Shown: positions 58,884 through 64,000 of the stretch, piece by piece
How positions within the stretch are numbered: position 1 is the first letter of the stretch
How the letters are laid out: every line of letters starts with the position of its first letter
From: Rhabditoides inermis
Lineage: Eukaryota > Nematoda > Chromadorea > Rhabditida > Rhabditidae
DNA: 64,000 nucleotides
Assembly: GCA_963966185.1 (NCBI GenBank)
Contig: CAWZYM010000114.1
Location: 683,501-747,500, forward strand
Direction of reading: 5' to 3'
The notes under the pieces: model-generated
Told to the model about the DNA's origin: nothing
Seen by the model: only the letters and a program-made list of their open reading frames with translations
The model's database searches: none
Made by a program: the position numbers and the translations under genes

Positions 58884-59054
58884 TTAGGAGAGAGAAAAGA
58901 GGAGATAGAAGGGAGAGTAGACATAACTGTCTCTCGAAAGTCGCAGTGACTACTGCAGATGTGAGAATAGAAGAGTAGACAGAAGGTACCATATTACTGT
59001 CTCTAGAAAGTTGTTGTCACCGCAGCGGGGACGTGAAAGTATTCAAGAGAGAGA

Positions 59055-59091
<37 letters not shown>

Positions 59092-59400
59092 AGAGAATAG
59101 GAGAGAGAAAAGAGGAGATAGAAGGGAGAGTAGACATAACTGTCTCTCGAAAGTCGCAGTGACTACTGAAGATGTGAGAATAGAAGAGTAAACAGAAGGT
59201 GCCATAGTACTGTCTCTAGAAAGTTGTTGTCACCGCAGCGGGGACGTGAAAGTATACAAGAGAGAAAATAGGAGAAAGAGAAAGAAAATAGGAGAGAGAA
59301 AAGAGGAGAAAGAAGGGAGAGTAGACATAACTGTCTTTCGAAAGTCGCAGTGATAGTGTTTAACGCAGATGTGAGAGTGAGAGTGGAAGAGGTGACGAGA
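58701..59400. repeat. Tandem array of 190-220 bp units
   Basis: Copies start at about 58701, 58922, 59135 and 59325 with CATAACTGTCTCTCGAAAGT. Each continues through CGCAGTGACTACTG, GTACTGTCTCTAGAAAGTTG, CACCGCAGCGGGGACGTGAA and an internal GA tract whose length accounts for most size differences. The fourth copy is partial. Confidence 0.93.
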
Positions 59401-59420
59401 GGTGAAAGTAGACAGAAGAC

Positions 59421-59705
59421 AACATAGTAATCTCTCTAAAAGTTGTTGCCACAGTAAAAGATAAAGATACAGTAGACAAACAAGAGCATAGTATTAGTAT
59501 TGTCTCTAGAAAGTTGACAGTACCCACTAGAGAATATAATACTGATTCTAGAGAATATAAAAACATAGTAATGTCTCTATAAAGTTGTTGTCACAGTACA
59601 TAGAAGAAAAAGAAAAAGTAGACAAACAAGAGCATAGTATTAGTATTGCCTCTAGAAAGTTGACAGTAGACAATAAAGAATATAATACTGTTTCTAGAGA
59701 ATATC
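59421..59705. repeat. Two further diverged tandem copies, related to the 58.7-kb array
   Basis: Two units of about 150 bp share GTAGACAAACAAGAGCATAG, TATTAGTATTG and CTAGAAAGTTGACAGTA. They contain the CTCTAGAAAGTTG core of the preceding array, so the array probably arose by repeated duplication and decay. Confidence 0.8.
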
Positions 59706-59754
59706 ATACTGATGAGAGAGAAAGAGAAAGAGAGAAAAAGATGCGAGACAGTGG

Positions 59755-59756
<2 letters not shown>

Positions 59757-59802
<46 letters not shown>

Positions 59803-59826
59803 TAGGGGAGAGTAGAACTGTGTCGA

Positions 59827-59869
<43 letters not shown>

Positions 59870-59870
59870 G
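59757..59870. repeat. (GA)n microsatellites
   Basis: Two GA tracts separated by about 30 bp. Confidence 0.9.
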
Positions 59871-60090
59871 CGGGGGAAAAGAAGAGGATGGAAAGTAGAC
59901 AGAGACGAGAAAGAGATGGGGCGGTGTACTACTGTGAAACAAAAAATAAATGAAAAAGAAGTAGGAGAGATAGTTAGAAATTACAGAAATTATGCTACAT
60001 AAACAAAATACAAAGAACTTGAACACTTCAACTATAACCCTTGCGTGTATGTATCTTCGCAAGAGTCATTATAGAGTACTATCAAACATG

Positions 60091-60427
60091 GGGCCGGGTT
60101 GGCCAAGTGGATAGCGTCACAGCTTGCTGAGTGAACGGTCGCTGGTTTGATTTCCCTCGCGGGCAATTGTTCAACCGAATTCCACTACCTTCCGATGGGG
60201 CGCTATTATCGGCGACGGCAGTCTTTCATAATCTTCTACCACGCCTCGCATCCGGAACTGGTCACTTCGCGATGTTCACGCCCATCTACCATGAACAGTC
60301 AGGACTCGCGCCGCACTGTTCCAGCCAAGGAGCCCCAATACCCCACTGTAGGATTGTGTGTGCTTCCAGGTAACCCATCATGCTACCATTGTATGTACAA
60401 GTCGGAATCAGGCTGATAAACAAACAA
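60091..60427 (+). mobile_element. tRNA-derived SINE, copy 3, with 13-bp target-site duplication
   Basis: 337 bp flanked by exact direct repeats ACTATCAAACATG at 60078-60090 and 60428-60440. The tRNA-like head GGGCCGGGTTGGCCAAGTGG with A box, and B-box-like GGTTTGATTTCC, is at the left. The tail ends CAGGCTGATAAACAAACAAA. It defines the ends of the family seen at 28.4 and 43.9 kb. Confidence 0.96.
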
Positions 60428-61383
60428 ACTATCAAACATGCAAGACGAACTTTTCTTCTATTTTTCTTTTTTTGTAAACCTAGTGCGAAGGCGCGCGACA
60501 GCGCGCCGAAGCGCTAGTCGCCTGGAGGATAGTTTCTGTTATTGCCAGCCGGGGTCAATTGGCGAAACTCAGTCGCGAGCGAGAGAGGTCAGACAGCGCG
60601 AGCGAATGGTCGTGTGTCGCGCGGCCTCTTTGATTCGCATGCCGGCTTCTTTGATCGATATTATCGTTTGAAAGCGCGCGCTTGGGTCTCCTCACGACTA
60701 GAAGGTAGATCGAATGCGACTAGAGGGTAGATCGATTTTCTACCGTAATCTGGCAAACTATCTCCTAGAATAATATTATATGCACGCAGACTAAGATGTT
60801 GAAATATAAATAAATAAATAAACAACAAAAACGTATGAAACAAGAGAATACTGTAAATGACGATCGATATACAAACAATCTGCTCCTCACTTCGAGCACA
60901 GATTGATCTGAGGCTTGATGGTACTGGTATGTCGGAATTGGACCGGCCAATTATGAGAGGATTACGGTAGCCGCTTCGGCTCACTCAGGGCACAGCTCTC
61001 TCTTCCTCCCCCTCTCTCCCCCCCCCCTCTCTCCCTCTACCACCTAACACGTGTAGGATAATCTCAATCAGGTCGAAAAAAGAGGAAGCTACATACATCC
61101 GATCATTTTGAGAGTGATATCGATTCATTTCAATCTCCGGTTTGGAAAGTGAAACTGTGCGAGGTGAGAATTGAGAATCAAGTGATGATTTCGGGCAGCC
61201 GTTGTTCATCGAAAAAAGAACACCAAAAATTACAACTTTTCAGAAATTCAGAGTTTTCAGTACATTTAAAAGAGAGAGAAATATAGTTTGATTGGATCCT
61301 ATATGCCATCCGTGACATTTCACATGTTGTGCAGTTTTGTGCATCACAACATGCATTTCATCAAATATCCAAAACGCTTCCAT

Positions 61384-61462
61384 GAGTAGGAATCGAACCC
61401 GTGGACATATCGCGGTGATTGTGCGCTGGAGGCGCACACTACCACTATTACCGTGTGCATAT
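61384..61462 (-). repeat. tRNA-like segment (SINE head or tRNA pseudogene)
   Basis: On the - strand, TAATAGTGGTAGTGTGC (A-box-like), a GC-rich anticodon-like stem GTGCGC...GCGCAC, and B box GGGTTCGATTCC. The spacing between stem and B box is longer than in a normal tRNA. Confidence 0.5.
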
Positions 61463-61522
61463 GAGGGGAAACAGGAAACTGAGTCACAATCGTTTCATTT
61501 TGTTATGATAGATTAAATCACT

Positions 61523-61705
61523 TTGATTTTTTCCTGCATTGTCACGTTTTACTACAACAAGGATCTGCGCCACATCATTCAAAAGAGGCTACTGAGGATG
61601 GTTTCCGAGTGGCTGAAAATGAATGAGAGAGAACATCGGGAGGCCACCAAGAATGCAAACGAAGTGGAAGAGAATGAAACACCGAAAATGGAAACTACCG
61701 TTTAG
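61523..61705 (+). pseudogene. Possible orphan terminal exon (receptor-tail-like)
   Basis: An open frame reads FYYNKDLRHIIQKRLLRMVS and then an acidic tail ending ETPKMETTV and a stop. The shape, a hydrophobic end then a basic juxtamembrane stretch then an acidic tail, resembles the C-terminus of a seven-transmembrane receptor, but no upstream membrane exons are found. It may be a gene fragment or chance. Confidence 0.22.
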
Positions 61706-61901
61706 ATGTTTTTATAGACAAATCCAATCGATCATTTGGTGAGTGATGTTTGTCGTTTGACAACAGTACAAGCCAACTACTTTTACTTGGAAATACTTTT
61801 GAAATATAGTTTTTTTGTTATTACAGCTGGTTACGTAAAAAAAACTTCTCACGCGTCAGTCAGACTTACTTTTCACACCATGTACTTACTTCAACACCAG
61901 A

Positions 61902-61969
61902 TACGTTTCACTTGGTAATTATATCGCAATCATACAACACATAGTCAATTCGAGAAGAGAACTAAATGT
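61902..61969 (+). ncRNA. Candidate intergenic 21U-RNA unit
   Basis: Motif at 61902-61910; CAAT ends at 61949 (offset 48). Confidence 0.6.
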
Positions 61970-62112
61970 ATGTAAGTTTTGGCAGTGAGAGAATTGTACT
62001 TCTTAAAAAGTTGTTTGTTCGTTTTAGATATTTGAAAAATCTCCAAACCATAAACATCTTTATTAAACCAAATGTGAAAGACACGTTATTAATTAGGCAA
62101 GGTGAGCAGCGG

Positions 62113-63736
62113 TCAATAATTGATGAATCCCAAGTCAAGCGGTCGGAAGGTGAAGGTCCTCGCCGCGATCCGCACTCCCTCCGCGTGTCGCAGCCTCATC
62201 CTCTTGTGAATCTTCGGCACTTCCCCCTTCTGCACCACGAACTGCGTGTGCGGGAAGATGCCCAGCGCCTCCAGACGCCGACGGCGCTTCTCGTCGATGG
62301 TGCCGATGGTGGTGGTGGAAGGGGTGGTGGTGGTGCTGGTTCCGTCTGGTTCCGTGGTGGCTCCACTTCGCTGCAGCGCGTCGTGCGTCTCCTTTATCGC
62401 CTTGTTGAGTGCCTCTTCCGAGACTGCGAGCTGTAGTCGGGTGACGTCATCGGGCTGTTCTACCAGCTGTTGACTCGCCGCCACCAGAGCTTGCTCCGAG
62501 ATCTTCAGCTGCAGGTGGGTCCTCTCGGCATCGGGGGCAAACGTGATTCGCGGCAGGTCCTCCGGCACCTTGACAGTGACATGGCCCACATCCGGCGCGA
62601 ACGTGATCCGGGAAGATCAGTGGGAACCTTCACCGTCACGTGATCCGGATCGGGAGCGAAGGTGATCTTGGGCAGATCCGTAGGCACTCTCACGGTGACT
62701 CCCAGACCCTGCCCGATCTTCTTCACCCGGCCCATCTTGGGTGGCGGTCTGGTGGGCACTGCTCTCGGCGGGATCTGCACCGGCTCCTTGACGTTGGAGA
62801 GACTGGCGATGTCGTCCGGAGTCAACAGCTCTTCGGAAGACGTCTCGTACTGGTAGTCCACTCCGTTCGGCGTGTGCTTCAGCGTCTGGAACGCGGGGTC
62901 GTCCACACTCTCCTGGATGGAGTTGCCCTCCTCCATACTCTCATCGATGTCCCCGCCCTTCCACGAGACACGACCCCTCGACCGCTCCACGGGCGTGCCG
63001 CGAGCTCTCGGCCTCTTTGGGACCTTGGGTCCCTTGGATTCAAAGGGCCCGGGTTGCGGGAAATCCTTGACGTTTTCCTTGAGTTTCGAGGGTAGCGGGA
63101 AGCCTTCCCTCTCCAGGGGCAGAGGACTAGGGGTGGGAAAGTCTGGAGCGACAAAGCCAATGTTGATTTTGGAAGAAGTAGTTTTCTTGTCTGCCCTGTG
63201 CTCTTTGGGATCGAATCGCGTCGGATTAGGGAAGCCCTGAAAATAATAGTTTTCGCAATTGTGTTCCGTGAAAAAATAAATACTTTCCTCAAGATTCATT
63301 GTTGGTCTACATACCTTTCCAACAACTCCGTGTCCCTGCTTTTTTAGAACAAACTCGCCGGTGAGCGGGGGCACCACAGAAGGGGGATTCGAGGACGTCA
63401 TACCAGTGGCCTCGTTGAGAAGACTGAAAAGAGATTGCAAGAGATTGTATAGTTGCTACAATCTGCTATTTTACCAACACAAACTGTTGTGCAGATAACA
63501 AAATTTGCATTTTTCACACATAATTTCCTATGAAACTCGTCGAACATCTAGCGAATACCAATAGTACATAGAATCAAATGCGTCCAACGAATTAGAGAAT
63601 AGTTGCGTGATTGACTTAACGCAATGTTTGAAACGTATCTGTTGTGTACATCTGAACTTTTTCGTGAAAGTGGCTGTTATCGCAGAACGGCAAATACTTG
63701 TGCAAATTTTTAAACGCATTATGTACACACACACTG

Positions 63737-63785
<49 letters not shown>

Positions 63786-63846
63786 GAAAAGAAAGAGAGA
63801 AAGAGAGAGAGAGAAAGAGAGAGAGAGAAAGAGAAAGAGAAAGAGA

Positions 63847-63896
<50 letters not shown>

Positions 63897-64000
63897 CACT
63901 TTGTCAGCTCCTGCATCTCATCCTCTTCCCGCACCGCATTGTCCGGCTGAGCGAGCAGCAAGCTGAAATACCGAATGATGTCATAATTATTCCACAAATT
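62113..64000 (-). CDS. Unrecognised protein with 20-residue repeats; 5' end outside window; frameshift
   Basis: Stop at 62113-62115 (GFINY end). Exons upstream include 62113 to about 63238, 63317-63424 and 63898-63960 (LLLAQPDNAVREEDEMQELT), and the gene continues beyond the window. The sequence is proline- and charge-rich (PLPLEREGFPLPSKLKENVK, TSSEELLTPDDIASLSNVKE). It carries three near-identical 20-residue repeats of the type VTVKVPTDLPRITFAPDPDH. After them come QLKISEQALVAASQQLVEQ, a Thr-rich linker and RRRRLEALGIFPHTQFVVQK. Between repeats 2 and 3, near 62608-62615, one C is missing relative to the other repeats, which shifts the frame. Both sides are otherwise open and similar in style, so this is probably a recent mutation or an assembly error. 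No known family recognised. Confidence 0.65.
63571..63639 (-). ncRNA. Candidate 21U-RNA unit in intron of last gene
   Basis: Motif at 63631-63639; TAAT ends at 63591 (offset 49). Sense to the host gene. Confidence 0.58.
63740..63895. repeat. GA / GAAA microsatellite
   Basis: About 155 bp purine tract in an intron of the last gene, directly beside the exon at 63898. Confidence 0.95.

Overview
This is nuclear DNA from a nematode. The genes are intron-dense, with many exons of 60-150 bp and introns from about 45 bp to 3 kb ending in TTTCAG-like acceptors. The eIF4A, DPYD and TBCK proteins read as close relatives of their Caenorhabditis counterparts. The high intron number, the abundant GA/CT microsatellites and a dispersed TACGTTTCA element suggest a diplogastrid (Pristionchus-like) worm; this is inference, not proof.

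Layout, left to right: (1) 1-641, + strand, 3' end of a peroxisomal acyl-CoA oxidase ending in SKL. (2) 1153-12123, - strand, TBCK (pseudokinase, TBC and rhodanese domains). (3) 12419-14113, - strand, eIF4A, about 300 bp upstream of TBCK in the same direction and possibly in one operon with it. (4) 14399-20873, + strand, a PIX-type Rho GEF (SH3, DH, PH, C-terminal coiled coil). (5) 21940-24252, - strand, an unrecognised single-pass membrane protein with a Lys/Glu-rich tail, divergent from (6) 24737-35663, + strand, dihydropyrimidine dehydrogenase in about 39 exons. (7) 37908-50251, + strand, a plasma-membrane-type Na+/H+ exchanger with about 26 exons. Its introns hold an antisense nested Cys-rich gene, a tRNA-derived SINE, a decayed Penelope-like reverse transcriptase, a 5'-truncated non-LTR retrotransposon, a TCCTA satellite and a 42-bp minisatellite. 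(8) 50469-57241, - strand, a secreted Asn/Gly/Ser-rich modular protein. (9) 57242-62112, gene-poor DNA with tandem 190-220 bp repeats and a SINE with a clean target-site duplication. (10) 62113 to the window end, - strand, an unrecognised protein with 20-residue repeats and an apparent 1-bp frameshift.

The most striking signal is not a protein. The 9-mer TACGTTTCA occurs about 30 times (both strands, by-eye count; about 0.5 expected by chance), nearly always in introns or intergenic DNA. In 22 of the 30 copies a YRNT tetramer, almost always CAAT or TAAT, ends exactly 47-49 nt from the first base of the motif. This is the architecture of nematode type-I piRNA (21U-RNA) genes, with a variant of the Caenorhabditis CTGTTTCA core. 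The window therefore looks like part of a piRNA gene cluster threaded through the introns of housekeeping genes. Several units occur as related pairs or tandem duplicates.
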